Of a stretch of 64,000 nucleotides of DNA, positions 18,800 through 29,219 are shown piece by piece. Where the stretch lies: the NCBI GenBank assembly GCA_947500585.1, contig CANMSN010000015.1, forward strand, positions 17,921 to 81,920, read 5' to 3'. How positions within the stretch are numbered: the stretch's first letter is position 1; every line of letters starts with the position of its first letter. A model generated the notes under the pieces. The model ran no database searches and was not told the origin of the DNA. It worked only from the letters and a program-made list of their open reading frames with translations. The translations under genes and the position numbers were made by a program. The stretch is from an uncultured Flavobacteriaceae bacterium (GTDB taxonomy: Bacteria > Bacteroidota > Bacteroidia > Flavobacteriales > Flavobacteriaceae).

Positions 18800-20344
18800 T
18801 TATTGCCAAACAGGGTTTTGTATTAATTGAGTATTCACATCTATTTCACTTTGAGGAATAGGAAACACTTCCGATTTACCACCTCGATATTGTGGGTTGT
18901 ATGGGCCTACTGGATCTGCAATTGCTCTATTAAAAGCTTCCTCCACAAGCCCCCAACGTTTTAAATCCATAAAACGCAATCCTTCCAAAGCGAGTTCTAC
19001 GCGTCTTTCATGCCTTACAATTTCAATCATTTGCTGTTGGTTTACAGAACCCTCAACACTCTCTACACTAGGCATGTCTACACGTGCTCTAACTTGATTC
19101 ACTAAGCCTGCTGCTGCAGAAACATTTCCAGTTTCTGCCATAGCTTCAGCACGCATCAACAAAATATCAGCATATCGCACTATATAAAAATCTTGTGATC
19201 CTTCTGCAAATTCCCTATTGCCTTCTGCATCAGCGCTATTTCTAATATATTTTCTCATGCCATATCTCGTTGGACTGTTACCTAAAAATCTATCAGGGTT
19301 TACAAAATATTGATCACCCGTAAAATAAATAGTTGCTGTAGCCCTTGGGTCTCTGTTTTCTCTTTCTGCTGATGCATTAAAAAGTGGAGAACTGGTAATA
19401 GGTAATCCATCTGTACAGTAATAATCATTTGCCAAATTTGGCATAGGACGTTGATCTACTTTAGGTGAACCAGCAAAAGTACCTGAGAATATCTCTCCAT
19501 TACTACTGTCATCTCCTCTTAAAAACCTAATTGAAAAGACAATTTCATTAGATTTTTCATTTTCTGGCGTAAACAATTCACCATAATTAGGATGTAATGA
19601 ATAACCTAAGCCCATAGCTTGTTCGGTTAATGCTAGTACTCCAAATTCTCCGTCATATTGTTTATTGTATAATTGAACTCTTGCAAAAAGACCAAGAGCT
19701 GCTCCTTTTGTTGCGTAACCATATAAATCATTTGGTTGAGTAACTGGTAAGAATTTTATAGCTAGTTTTAAATCTTCTCTGATTTGTTCCGTGATTTCTG
19801 CATAAGTATTTTTTGATATGTAAGCAGTTTCAAGAGTTTGCGGCTCTGTAATTAATGGCGCATCTTCAAAATAAACAGCAAGATTAAAATACATTAAAGA
19901 TCTTAGAAAAAGTGCTTGACCTAGTAATGCCTGCTTTGTTTCTGGCGCAACTAAATCATCAGAAATTACATCTACGTTTTTAATTACTGCATTTACCCGA
20001 GCAATACCTCTATATAAATCTAACCATATGGCTTCAATTGGACCACTTGATGGATCTAAAGTTCCTTCCATAAAAACGCCTGGACCTTCCCATTTAAATT
20101 GGTTAAACGCATTATCACCTATATTATCAAAACCTGGGAATCCTTGCCAGCCATTTAGGTTTCCACCGTACATGGATCTTGATTGAAGAGTCGAATAAAC
20201 ACCATTAAGAGCTAAAAATGCATCTTTTTCACTTTTCCAAAAATTACCTTCAGCTATTTGAGTTAATGAAGGAGTTTCTAAATACTCATTATTACAATTA
20301 GTAAATGTAAGTGCAATACAAATTGCTAATATTATCTTTTTCAT
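18800..20344 (-). CDS. SusD/RagB family glycan-binding lipoprotein
   Basis: 514 aa with a lipoprotein signal (cysteine at residue 17, LTFTNC). N-terminal SusD-like domain: FWKSEKDAFLALNGVYSTLQ and WLDLYRGIARVN. C-terminal RagB/SusD block: YADILLMRAEAMAETG and RHERRVELALEGLRFMDLKR. It forms the lid of the SusC outer-membrane transporter and binds oligosaccharides. It starts 4 bases after the SusC stop, the canonical tight pairing. Confidence 0.97.
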   Translation of the reverse strand: MKKIILAICIALTFTNCNNEYLETPSLTQIAEGNFWKSEKDAFLALNGVYSTLQSRSMYGGNLNGWQGFPGFDNIGDNAFNQFKWEGPGVFMEGTLDPSSGPIEAIWLDLYRGIARVNAVIKNVDVISDDLVAPETKQALLGQALFLRSLMYFNLAVYFEDAPLITEPQTLETAYISKNTYAEITEQIREDLKLAIKFLPVTQPNDLYGYATKGAALGLFARVQLYNKQYDGEFGVLALTEQAMGLGYSLHPNYGELFTPENEKSNEIVFSIRFLRGDDSSNGEIFSGTFAGSPKVDQRPMPNLANDYYCTDGLPITSSPLFNASAERENRDPRATATIYFTGDQYFVNPDRFLGNSPTRYGMRKYIRNSADAEGNREFAEGSQDFYIVRYADILLMRAEAMAETGNVSAAAGLVNQVRARVDMPSVESVEGSVNQQQMIEIVRHERRVELALEGLRFMDLKRWGLVEEAFNRAIADPVGPYNPQYRGGKSEVFPIPQSEIDVNTQLIQNPVWQ

Positions 20345-20348
20345 GTTA

Positions 20349-23300
20349 TTATAATTTTACGTTTAAACCTAAAGTAATTGTTTTATAAAGCGGTGCATTT
20401 CTATTACTTTGACTTCCGCTTGCGCCTTCTGGATCGAAAAACTCTAAACCAGTAAACGTGATTAAGTTTTGTGCTCCTACAAAAACACGTAGTTTAGTGA
20501 TATTAATTTTTTCAGTAACACTATTAGGCAAAGAGTATCCTAATTCAAGAGATTTAAGCCTTAGATAAGATACATCTTGAACATAAAAAGATGATACTCT
20601 TGTATTATTTTGTCCACCAACCCTAGGTAAACTAGCACTAGGATTTTCAGGCGTCCATCTATTAATCCAATAATCTAAAGCATTACTTCTATTATCAGGC
20701 ATTGGTAAATTGCCATTACCCATTAGCAGTCTATCAACACCACTAACACCTTGAAATAAAACGTTTAAATCGAAACCTTTATATTCAAAAGATCCGTTAA
20801 AGTTTATTAATAAATCCGGGTTTGGATTTCCTATTATAGTCCTATCATCATCATTTACAATACCATCAGGAACACCATCTGGCCCTGAAACATCTGCATA
20901 TCTTAAATCTCCTGGTGCCGTATTAGCATTTCCAAATTGTGTAGGCGCATTAGCAATTTCTTCTATGCTTTGAAATACGCCTATGGCCTGTAAACCGAAA
21001 TAAGACCTGAATGGTGCCCCTATTCTAATAATGCTGGTATTAGTAATTGTTTCTTCTCCACCTTCACCTAAACCAGTAACTTCGTTCCTAAAAAACTTAG
21101 TCATATTACCGCCAAGACTAAACCTAGCTTCTCCTATATTACCTCTATAATTAAGCGAAAGTTCAAGTCCTTCATTTACCATTGAAGCTGCATTTTGAGC
21201 TCCTAAATTGCCAATACCTAGAGTACCTGGTACTGGGAAATTTGTATATAATATATCTTTACTGTCTCTACTAAAATAACCAGCAGCAAATTCAACTTTA
21301 TTTTTAAGTAAGCTTACATCTAAGCCAACATCAAATTGCTCCGTTTCTTCCCATCTAATAGAAGGGTTTGCTAAAGATGTAATAGCTACACCAACAACAG
21401 TTGTATCATCTCCTAAAACATAATCTTGATTTGGGTTGTATGTTTGTTCTGCTATACCTCTACCTATTCTATCATTTCCTGTAATACCCCAACTCGCTCT
21501 TAGTTTTAAATTGTTAATAACGTTTACGTTTTCCATGAACTTTTCTTTGGAAATACGCCAGCCTACAGAAGCGGAAGGAAAATTACCATATGCAAGTTCT
21601 TGAGCAAACCTTGAAGAGCCATCTCGTCTCAAACTAAATTGTGCTAGATATTTTTCTTTGTAGTTGTAATTAAGTCTTCCATAAAATGACTGCCATGTAT
21701 CTTCAAATGCTCCTCCGGACACAGCAGGATCTACAACACCTCCGCCATTAAATTCTTCAACGTTATCTGTTGGAAATCCACTTAATTGTCCATTAAAAGC
21801 ATCTCCTTTAACGTAGATAACAGAATGCCCTAATAATGCTTCAAAATTATGAATCTCTTTAAAGCTTTTTCTATATCTTAAAATATTCTCATTCAATAAT
21901 GTATATTCAAAGTTAGTAGCATTACTCAAGTTGTTTAAATCATTTTGTATTACAACATCTCCGTCATAAGAATTTAGTAATTGTGTTGGACTAAAGTCTG
22001 ATGTATTTGTATAAATGATATTAGCACTACCACTGGTTTCAAATGTTAAATTTTTAGATAATTGAATGGTACCTCCAATTCTTTGACTCACATTAATAAC
22101 GTCATTTTCATAATTCCCAAGGAAGCCACGTCTCAAAGGATTTGCTGTTTGTAATGAAGGGTTTGTGGCTAACCAAGCTCCGTCAACTACACCATATTGT
22201 CCGTTACTATAAAAAAGTGGAATAGTTGGCGCTGTTCTTTGAAACGAAAAAATAATTCCATTATCCCCTCCAAAAGCATTTTGCCCCCCTGTAGGTCCCT
22301 CATTATGTCTCCAAAATGCGTTAGTAACACTGCTTAGTGTAAACCAATCTTTTAACTTAGAGTTAATATTAAAACTTAAATTATAACGTTCACTTTTAAA
22401 TTTACTTTTTACAATGGCATCTTGTCCTAAATAACCTAAGGAAAGTCTATAAGTAGATTTTTTACTACCACCAGTAAATGATAAATTATGATTCTGAATG
22501 GATGCTTGTCTTAAAACTTCATCAGCCCAATTGGTATCTGCAAATTGATCTGGTAACGAGCCTGTTCTAATAGCGTCAATTTGAGCATCTGTATATCTTG
22601 GTATAAACCCAGCACCATCTTCATTTCTGAATTTTTCATTCATCAAAGTTGCATAATCGAGTGCCCCGAGAAATCTAGGTTTTACAGTGGCATCTTGCAC
22701 ACCATAATAACTGTTATAACTAATTTCAAATTTATCAGCTTCACCGCGTCTAGTAGTTACCAAAACAACACCATTCGCTGCTCTAGAACCATAAATTGAT
22801 AGGGCTGAAGCATCTTTTAAAATGGTAATACTTTCAATATCTGAAGGCGCTAAACTATTAAAGGCTGCTAAATCATCGTATTGAATATTGTCTATAACTA
22901 TTAGTGGTGATTGACCTCCAAATGTACCAATACCTCTAATTACAATTGAAGAACCATCAGCACCTGGACTACCCGAAGATTGGGTTAATTGAACCCCAGA
23001 AAACCGACCATATAATAATTGTCCTGCATTTGTTACCGGTTGGTTTACCTCATCTTTAAAAGTTACCATCTCGACAGCTCCTGTTAAATTTACTTTTTTC
23101 TGTGTACCGTAACCCACAACTACAACTTCATCAAGTTGCGCTGCATCTTCATTTAAAGTAATTTGGTAAGTTTTATTTGCCCCAACAGTCACTCTGGTTT
23201 TTTCAAAACCTACATACGAAACTTCTAAAACATCACCTTGTTTGGCTGTAATAGAAAAGCCACCATCAAAATCGGTAGTAGTTCCTGTATTAGTGCCTAC

Positions 23301-23429
23301 AATAATAACTGTTGCTCCTGGCAAAGGTTGTGAGTTAGAATCTGATACCGTCCCAGAAATCACATTTTGTGAAAACGCTAATTGACCTAAGGGAATAATT
23401 AGCAGAAAATAAAAAATAAATACTTTCAT
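20349..23429 (-). CDS. SusC/RagA family TonB-dependent oligosaccharide transporter
   Basis: 1026 aa. Signal peptide ~1-20, carboxypeptidase-regulatory-like domain ~22-100 (ISGTVSDSNSQPLPGATVII), TonB-box-like region DEVVVVGYGTQKK, plug domain ~115-230 with the SusC signature (SIVIRGIGTF, LIVIDNIQYDD, DASALSIYGSRAANGVVLVTT), then a beta-barrel to the final aromatic-poor strand. It imports glycan fragments across the outer membrane with SusD. It leads the minus-strand PUL operon. The operator-like motif at 23508-23532 lies 79 bases upstream. Confidence 0.97.
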   Translation of the reverse strand: MKVFIFYFLLIIPLGQLAFSQNVISGTVSDSNSQPLPGATVIIVGTNTGTTTDFDGGFSITAKQGDVLEVSYVGFEKTRVTVGANKTYQITLNEDAAQLDEVVVVGYGTQKKVNLTGAVEMVTFKDEVNQPVTNAGQLLYGRFSGVQLTQSSGSPGADGSSIVIRGIGTFGGQSPLIVIDNIQYDDLAAFNSLAPSDIESITILKDASALSIYGSRAANGVVLVTTRRGEADKFEISYNSYYGVQDATVKPRFLGALDYATLMNEKFRNEDGAGFIPRYTDAQIDAIRTGSLPDQFADTNWADEVLRQASIQNHNLSFTGGSKKSTYRLSLGYLGQDAIVKSKFKSERYNLSFNINSKLKDWFTLSSVTNAFWRHNEGPTGGQNAFGGDNGIIFSFQRTAPTIPLFYSNGQYGVVDGAWLATNPSLQTANPLRRGFLGNYENDVINVSQRIGGTIQLSKNLTFETSGSANIIYTNTSDFSPTQLLNSYDGDVVIQNDLNNLSNATNFEYTLLNENILRYRKSFKEIHNFEALLGHSVIYVKGDAFNGQLSGFPTDNVEEFNGGGVVDPAVSGGAFEDTWQSFYGRLNYNYKEKYLAQFSLRRDGSSRFAQELAYGNFPSASVGWRISKEKFMENVNVINNLKLRASWGITGNDRIGRGIAEQTYNPNQDYVLGDDTTVVGVAITSLANPSIRWEETEQFDVGLDVSLLKNKVEFAAGYFSRDSKDILYTNFPVPGTLGIGNLGAQNAASMVNEGLELSLNYRGNIGEARFSLGGNMTKFFRNEVTGLGEGGEETITNTSIIRIGAPFRSYFGLQAIGVFQSIEEIANAPTQFGNANTAPGDLRYADVSGPDGVPDGIVNDDDRTIIGNPNPDLLINFNGSFEYKGFDLNVLFQGVSGVDRLLMGNGNLPMPDNRSNALDYWINRWTPENPSASLPRVGGQNNTRVSSFYVQDVSYLRLKSLELGYSLPNSVTEKINITKLRVFVGAQNLITFTGLEFFDPEGASGSQSNRNAPLYKTITLGLNVKL

Positions 23430-23476
23430 AAATTTAGTTTAAGAGTTAGTTTAGAGATTGTATGAAAATCTCATTA

Positions 23477-23532
23477 CAAAGGTGATTATATTGTATTTGA
23501 AGTGATAGGTTAAATAAGGCAATAAGGGGTTT
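23477..23532 (-). promoter_or_regulatory. candidate activator site plus -7 element upstream of susC
   Basis: On the minus strand AAACCCCTTATTGCCTTATT (continuing TAACC; 23532-23508) resembles the sequence before the divergent sulfatase operon. 27 bases later comes CACCTTTG, whose TTTG (23480-23477) may be the -7 element of a Bacteroidota promoter (TAnnTTTG, two mismatches). A weak -7 plus an upstream motif fits an activator-dependent promoter driven by the adjacent hybrid regulator. Confidence 0.45.
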
Positions 23533-23569
23533 AAATAATGCAATACCTTTAAAATATTGACTTTACACA

Positions 23570-26500
23570 CTACTTATTCATCAATTCTTTATACTTTGAT
23601 GGCAAACAATTAAATTGTTTTTTAAAAGAAGTTTTAAAATATTTATAATCATTAAAACCAACTTCATAAGCTATTTGATTCAAATTTAAATCTGTAGATA
23701 TGATAAGTTGTGCAGATTTTTTTAAGCGTATTGATCTAATAAAGGCTGTTAAAGAAAGCCCTGTTAAGGATTTAATTTTCCTGTATAAAGTAGATTGACT
23801 CATGTATAATTCGTCAACCAAATTTTCTATACCAAATGAGGCATTATCAAGATTATCCTCAACTAATAAAATTGCTTTATGAATAAAAGTGTTTTCGGTA
23901 TCGCTATCATTTTCAACTTTAGAGGCAGTAGGTTCAAACCTTACTTTATTTAATAAGTGTGCTCGTAATTTTTCTCTATTTTCCAGTAAACTTTCAATTC
24001 TAGCTTTAATTACTTTGGCATTAAAAGGTTTTGTAACATAGTCATCAGCACCCGTTTTTAGTCCTTCTATTTCAAAAACAGCTGAAGTCCTTGCTGTTAG
24101 CAATATAATAGGTATGTGCGATGTTGTAATTTGTGATTTTAATTCTTTACATAAAGTGATTCCATCTTTACCAGGCATCATGACATCACTAATAATTAAA
24201 TCTGGTATTTCGGTCGAGGCTTTTTCAAACCCAGAATCTCCATTATTGGCTTCTATAACAGAGTATGTGTCTGAAAAGATATCTTTTAAATAGTTTAATA
24301 TTTCTGGATTATCATCAATTATTAAGATTGAATGATCTTTTGCTTCTATATTAAGATTCTCAACTATAACTGGTGTTTGAAAAGTACCATATCCATTAAT
24401 GTTATCAGAATTAATAAAATCTTCATCAATTAAACCTTCATATAAATTTGGATCCGTAGAAAGTTTGACAATAAATTCTGTTCCAATATTCATTTCACTA
24501 CTTACACTAATACTACCATAGTGTAATTCAATAATTTTTTTTGAAAAAGACAAACCAATACCGCTTCCTATCATTCTAGCAGTATTTGCAGATTTTATTT
24601 GAAAAAATCTATTAAATATTTTTTTAATATCTTCAGAATTCATTCCGATACCCGTATCTTTTATTGAGATAATACAAAATTTGGAATCACTATCTATTTT
24701 CATAGTAATGGTATCTCCAGAATTTGTATACTTAATAGCATTAGATAATAAGTTACATAAAACTATTTCCATTTTTGCTCTATCAAATGGGAAAAGAATT
24801 TCTTCTTTAGCTGTTTTAAATTTATATGTTATATTTTTTGCTTTCGCAGCTTCTTTAAAATATAGATGTACTTCTTTGGAAAACCGAACAAAGTTGCCTT
24901 GTGATACACTTAGCTTTAACAAACCATGATCGGCTTTTCTGAAATCTAATAATTGATTTATAAGATTTAAAAGTCTACTGGTATTTCTATCAATATAACT
25001 AAGATTTTTATAAACCTTTTGAGACAGATTTTCACTTTCCAAGAGTTCCTTTAACGGAGTTATAATAAGTGTTAAAGGTGTTCTAAATTCATGAGAAATA
25101 TTGGTAAAAAAACTTAATTTAGCTTCTGTTAGCTTTATCTCTTTTTCCTTATCTATTCTAGCAATTTCTAAATTATTTTTAAGTTTTAATTTATAATTGT
25201 TTGACCTGACTAAGTAAATTATGGTGGCTAATAAGAATAGAGAATAAATGAATATAGCTAGTGGGCTTTTCCAAGGCGAGCTTAATAATGTAATGTCAAT
25301 TGATTTAGGCTTACTCCAATTTTGGTTATCTCGAGAGCCTTCTACTTTTAAGGTGTAATTGCCTGGAGACAAACCAGCAAAGTTAATTTCATTCTGGTTT
25401 TGCAAATCTATCCATTCGTCTTGATAACCACTTAACAAATAGCGATATTTTATATTTAAACGCCCCAAATAATCATTGGCAATAAACCGTGTTGAGAAGA
25501 AATTATCATTATGTGTTAGCTTTATTTTTTTTGTGTAGTTAAAATTTTTATCTAAAAAATTATTTCCAGGTTTATATTCAATTAACTCGTTATTAACCCT
25601 TAGTGTTGTAAAAATAATTTCGGGAACAGCATTAAAATCCTTTATATTTGATGGGTTAAAAAAAGTAATATTATCAAAACCGCCAAATGCTATATAACTA
25701 TTGTTATAGTTGTAAAAACTTCTATTATTAAATGATGTTGATTTAACACCATTAGTACCACCATAACTTATAAGCGACTTATTTGAATCATTATATTTAA
25801 CAATTTCTGTATGTGTGGTTAACCATAAATTTGAATTGTCATCAAAAGTTATGGAACATATAAAATCGTTATTAAGTCCATCCTTTTGCGTTATAGTATC
25901 TTCAATGGTTAACTTATTCTTGTTATAATTAAGTTTAATTAATCCACTTGGTGTGGCTAGCCAAATAAAGTTATCTTTTAAAGCAATAGAATTGATTATT
26001 ACACTAGGTAATTTTTCTTCTAAAATCTTTGATTGATGGATGAATACTTTTTTTTGTTTATCATACAAATGCAAACCATTATAAGTACCAATCCAAATAT
26101 TATTATTTTGGTCTTCTTTAATAGCAGTAATTCTATTACTTTCTATTTTTAGTTCATTTTCAAGATTTTCAGAGTAAACTTCATATAGATTTTTTTTATT
26201 AATATCTTCTAAATTAACAATAGCTAGACCAACTTGTTGTGTACCAATATAAAGTGTCTTATCATTAACCAAAAAAGATGTGACTTTACTAAGTTTTTTT
26301 GAAGAGAAAACTATTTTTTTAAATTCAAGGTCATAAATATGAAAACCAAATTGTGTTCCTATATAAAGTTTTTTAGCATTTTCATATAACGCATTAACTT
26401 TTACATTTCCAATTTCTTTTATTTGAGATAAATTAGAAAAATTTTCACCATGCCATAGGCCTAAAAACAAGGTCCCTACAAATATGTCACGTTCATTTTT

Positions 26501-27568
26501 ATATATACTTGTGCAATTTAAAAACCCCTTTAGTTCTTCATTTTCTATAAGGTTTTCAGCGTTTTGAAACCCATTTCCTTCTAATAATTTAACAACACCA
26601 CCACTTGCAGTTGTTAACCAAGTAACATTGTTTTTATCATGATGTATATTTAAAATGGTATTATAATTGCCACTTATTTTACCTGAGCTCTCTGTAACTA
26701 AATCAATTTTACTAAACATAGAAAGATTTTCATTACTTCGGTAAGCACCTTGCCCCCAAGTACCAATCCAAATTCTATTATATTTATCTAAAGAGAGTTT
26801 TTTTGAAAAATTACTTTTTATACCTATTTCTATTTCTTCAATAGATTCAGTATAAAAATTATAATTATATATTTTGGTGTTTTCGCCAGCTGTAGCAATC
26901 CAAACTTTATTTCGGCTTACATCAGCTAGTATATCTGTTATTTGCCCAGTAATACTGTAAGTTTTTAGCTTATCTGTTGATGGGTTGTATCTATATAATT
27001 TATTGTTTTGTGAAAACCACATATTGTCTTTGAAGCCCTTACTAATACAATAAATAGTTTCACTGTAGTTATAATGTTTTAAAAGTTTTTTGTTTTTAAA
27101 ATCGATAACAAAAATACCATCTTTCCATGTGCCAATCCATATATTACCAGCTTTATCCTGTGAAAGTGCGGTTATTCTTAAATCACCTTCTTTAGCTAGG
27201 TCTATTAAATAATTAAAATTAGTAGCATGATTGGTTTTAATATCTAAATATGATAAACCACCACTCTTTGTGCCAATCCAAATGTTAGATTCATTGTCTT
27301 TAAATAATACTTCAATGTTTTCATTTAATAAGTTCTTATACTTTTCACTCGGTTTTATGTACTCAAAATCATAACCATTATATTTAGTTATACCATTTTC
27401 GGTACCAATCCACTTAACGTTTAAATCATCACTTATAATGCTTGTCGAATAATTATGTGATAAACCCTGTTGAGTAGTTATGAAATCTATAACATAATTG
27501 ATTTCATTTTCTTGAGAATAAATAACATAAGATAATAAGAAGCAGACGGATGTTATTAGTATTTTCAT
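23570..27568 (-). CDS. hybrid two-component system regulator (HTCS) of the PUL
   Basis: 1332 aa, one polypeptide. Signal peptide ~1-18; periplasmic two-bladed propeller sensor with many repeats of the type NIWIGT and LWLTT (~25-690); Y_Y_Y domain ~695-765; one membrane helix ~775-795; histidine kinase with H826 in SHEFRTPLTL and ATPase boxes (NLLSNAIKYT, GIGLSF); receiver with D1128 in LIISDVMMPGKDG; C-terminal AraC-type HTH (~1225-1332). It should sense a glycan fragment in the periplasm and activate the flanking operons. It reads away from the plus-strand sulfatases and lies upstream of susC. Confidence 0.96.
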   Translation of the reverse strand: MKILITSVCFLLSYVIYSQENEINYVIDFITTQQGLSHNYSTSIISDDLNVKWIGTENGITKYNGYDFEYIKPSEKYKNLLNENIEVLFKDNESNIWIGTKSGGLSYLDIKTNHATNFNYLIDLAKEGDLRITALSQDKAGNIWIGTWKDGIFVIDFKNKKLLKHYNYSETIYCISKGFKDNMWFSQNNKLYRYNPSTDKLKTYSITGQITDILADVSRNKVWIATAGENTKIYNYNFYTESIEEIEIGIKSNFSKKLSLDKYNRIWIGTWGQGAYRSNENLSMFSKIDLVTESSGKISGNYNTILNIHHDKNNVTWLTTASGGVVKLLEGNGFQNAENLIENEELKGFLNCTSIYKNERDIFVGTLFLGLWHGENFSNLSQIKEIGNVKVNALYENAKKLYIGTQFGFHIYDLEFKKIVFSSKKLSKVTSFLVNDKTLYIGTQQVGLAIVNLEDINKKNLYEVYSENLENELKIESNRITAIKEDQNNNIWIGTYNGLHLYDKQKKVFIHQSKILEEKLPSVIINSIALKDNFIWLATPSGLIKLNYNKNKLTIEDTITQKDGLNNDFICSITFDDNSNLWLTTHTEIVKYNDSNKSLISYGGTNGVKSTSFNNRSFYNYNNSYIAFGGFDNITFFNPSNIKDFNAVPEIIFTTLRVNNELIEYKPGNNFLDKNFNYTKKIKLTHNDNFFSTRFIANDYLGRLNIKYRYLLSGYQDEWIDLQNQNEINFAGLSPGNYTLKVEGSRDNQNWSKPKSIDITLLSSPWKSPLAIFIYSLFLLATIIYLVRSNNYKLKLKNNLEIARIDKEKEIKLTEAKLSFFTNISHEFRTPLTLIITPLKELLESENLSQKVYKNLSYIDRNTSRLLNLINQLLDFRKADHGLLKLSVSQGNFVRFSKEVHLYFKEAAKAKNITYKFKTAKEEILFPFDRAKMEIVLCNLLSNAIKYTNSGDTITMKIDSDSKFCIISIKDTGIGMNSEDIKKIFNRFFQIKSANTARMIGSGIGLSFSKKIIELHYGSISVSSEMNIGTEFIVKLSTDPNLYEGLIDEDFINSDNINGYGTFQTPVIVENLNIEAKDHSILIIDDNPEILNYLKDIFSDTYSVIEANNGDSGFEKASTEIPDLIISDVMMPGKDGITLCKELKSQITTSHIPIILLTARTSAVFEIEGLKTGADDYVTKPFNAKVIKARIESLLENREKLRAHLLNKVRFEPTASKVENDSDTENTFIHKAILLVEDNLDNASFGIENLVDELYMSQSTLYRKIKSLTGLSLTAFIRSIRLKKSAQLIISTDLNLNQIAYEVGFNDYKYFKTSFKKQFNCLPSKYKELMNK

Positions 27569-27668
27569 AGGGAATTATAAAAGCTAGGTAATATTTAAAA
27601 TGTAGCTTTTAGTAAATGTATAAAAATAATATTTGCCATTTTAGTGTAATTTACACTATTGATTGTAT

Positions 27669-27725
27669 AAACCCCTTGATTGATTGATTTACACCCTTAA
27701 CTCTGTTTTTGTAATTCTATTTTTG
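27669..27725 (+). promoter_or_regulatory. candidate activator site plus promoter of the plus-strand sulfatase operon
   Basis: AAACCCCTTGATTGATTGAT followed by TTACACCC (27669-27696) parallels the motif upstream of susC, at the same distance from the start codon (80-107 bases). TATTTTTG at 27718-27725 matches TAnnTTTG, 21 bases beyond the motif end. GATTGATTGATT also forms a short direct repeat within the site. Confidence 0.5.
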
Positions 27726-27775
27726 AAAATGAATTCATGGTATTGAATTATGGATTAAAAAATATTTTGAATAAA

Positions 27776-29209
27776 ATGACAAAGAATCTAATCCTATTGA
27801 TTTTACTCTTTAGCAGATTAAACTTATTATCAGCTCAAAATCAGTCTATTAATTTAATGGCACAACCAAACCTAATAATTATTCTTGTTGATGATTTAGG
27901 CTATGAAGATGTTGGTTTTAATGGCTGTAAAGACATTCCAACACCTAATATTGATAAAATAGCGTCTCAGGGCGTTAAATTTACAAATGCCTATGTAAGT
28001 TATGCAGTTTGCGGCCCAAGTAGAGCTGGATTAATTACAGGGCGGTATCAAGATAGATTTGGTTTTGGAAGAAACCCATTATTTGCTCCAAACGATCCTG
28101 AAATGGGTTTACCGTTAAGTGAAGAAACGCTAGCTGAAGCTCTTAAAAAAGCTAACTACAAATCGGTGGCTATAGGAAAATGGCACTTAGGTGTACATGA
28201 AACGTTGCGCCCATTGAAGAGAGGTTTTGATGATTTTTATGGTTTTTTAAGTGGTGGACATCAATATTTCCCCAAAAATTGGACATTAAAAGATGAACAT
28301 GAAGTTAAAGTCCAATTTGATACTTACAACACAAAATTATTAAGAGATAATACACGTGTTGAGGAAACCGAATATTTAACTGATGCATTATCAAGAGAAG
28401 CTGTTTATTATATTGATAAATACAAAAATCAATCATTTTTTATGTATTTAGCTTATAATGCGCCGCATGGACCATTGCAAGCAACCCAAAAATATCTTAA
28501 CAGATTTGATACTATAAAAGATCAAAAAAGAAAAACCTATGCAGCTATGGTTAGTGCTGTGGATGATGGCGTTGGGAAAGTTTTGCATAAACTAGAACAA
28601 TTAGGGTTAAGCGAAAATACTATCATTTGTTTTTTATCAGATAATGGAGGTCCCGAAAAAAAGAATGCGTCTAATAATGGAATCTTAAAGGGAGGAAAAA
28701 GTGATGTTTTTGAAGGAGGAATACGTGTGCCTTTTGCTATAAAATGGCCAGCTAAAATTGCTGCTGGGTCGGTTTATGATAAACCCATAATATCATTAGA
28801 TATTTTTGCAACAGCAATAGCGCAAACATCTTTCCCAGTTGAAACTAAAAAACCTTTAGATGGTGTAAATATAATTCCCTTTTTGATTGGAGAAAAAAAA
28901 TCAATACCACATGAATATTTATTTTGGAGAAAGTTTGATGTAAATGACTATACTAGTAGGAATGCTAAAGGTGAAAAAATAGTACATAGAAAAAATATCG
29001 ATATGTTATTCGATTTAGAAAAAGACATACAAGAAACTACAACTTTAATTGAACAAAGCCCTCAGTCTTTTCAAAATCTAAAGAATTCCTATAAAGATTG
29101 GGAAAACCAAATGTTAAAACCTATTTTTCTTGGTTTAGGAGAAGATTTAGAGTACAGTAAATTACATCCAAATAGATTTGATCGAGATAACAATTCAAAA
29201 CAAAAATAA
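27776..29209 (+). CDS. S1-type sulfatase (PUL, plus-strand operon, first gene)
   Basis: Start chosen at ATG 27776 (MTKNLILLILLFSRLNLLSAQ), a normal signal peptide; the ATG at 27737 would add 13 residues ahead of it. 477 aa. Metal site PNLIIILVDDLGYEDVGF, C79-G-P-S-R83 formylglycine motif, AIGKWHLGVHE and CFLSDNGGPEKK blocks. A Gly in the second motif position differs from the other sulfatases in the window (CTPTR, CAPSR, CTPSR, CSPSR). Exported, desulfates the PUL glycan. Ten bases before the next sulfatase gene. Confidence 0.92.
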   Translation: MTKNLILLILLFSRLNLLSAQNQSINLMAQPNLIIILVDDLGYEDVGFNGCKDIPTPNIDKIASQGVKFTNAYVSYAVCGPSRAGLITGRYQDRFGFGRNPLFAPNDPEMGLPLSEETLAEALKKANYKSVAIGKWHLGVHETLRPLKRGFDDFYGFLSGGHQYFPKNWTLKDEHEVKVQFDTYNTKLLRDNTRVEETEYLTDALSREAVYYIDKYKNQSFFMYLAYNAPHGPLQATQKYLNRFDTIKDQKRKTYAAMVSAVDDGVGKVLHKLEQLGLSENTIICFLSDNGGPEKKNASNNGILKGGKSDVFEGGIRVPFAIKWPAKIAAGSVYDKPIISLDIFATAIAQTSFPVETKKPLDGVNIIPFLIGEKKSIPHEYLFWRKFDVNDYTSRNAKGEKIVHRKNIDMLFDLEKDIQETTTLIEQSPQSFQNLKNSYKDWENQMLKPIFLGLGEDLEYSKLHPNRFDRDNNSKQK

Positions 29210-29219
29210 AACCATTCGT

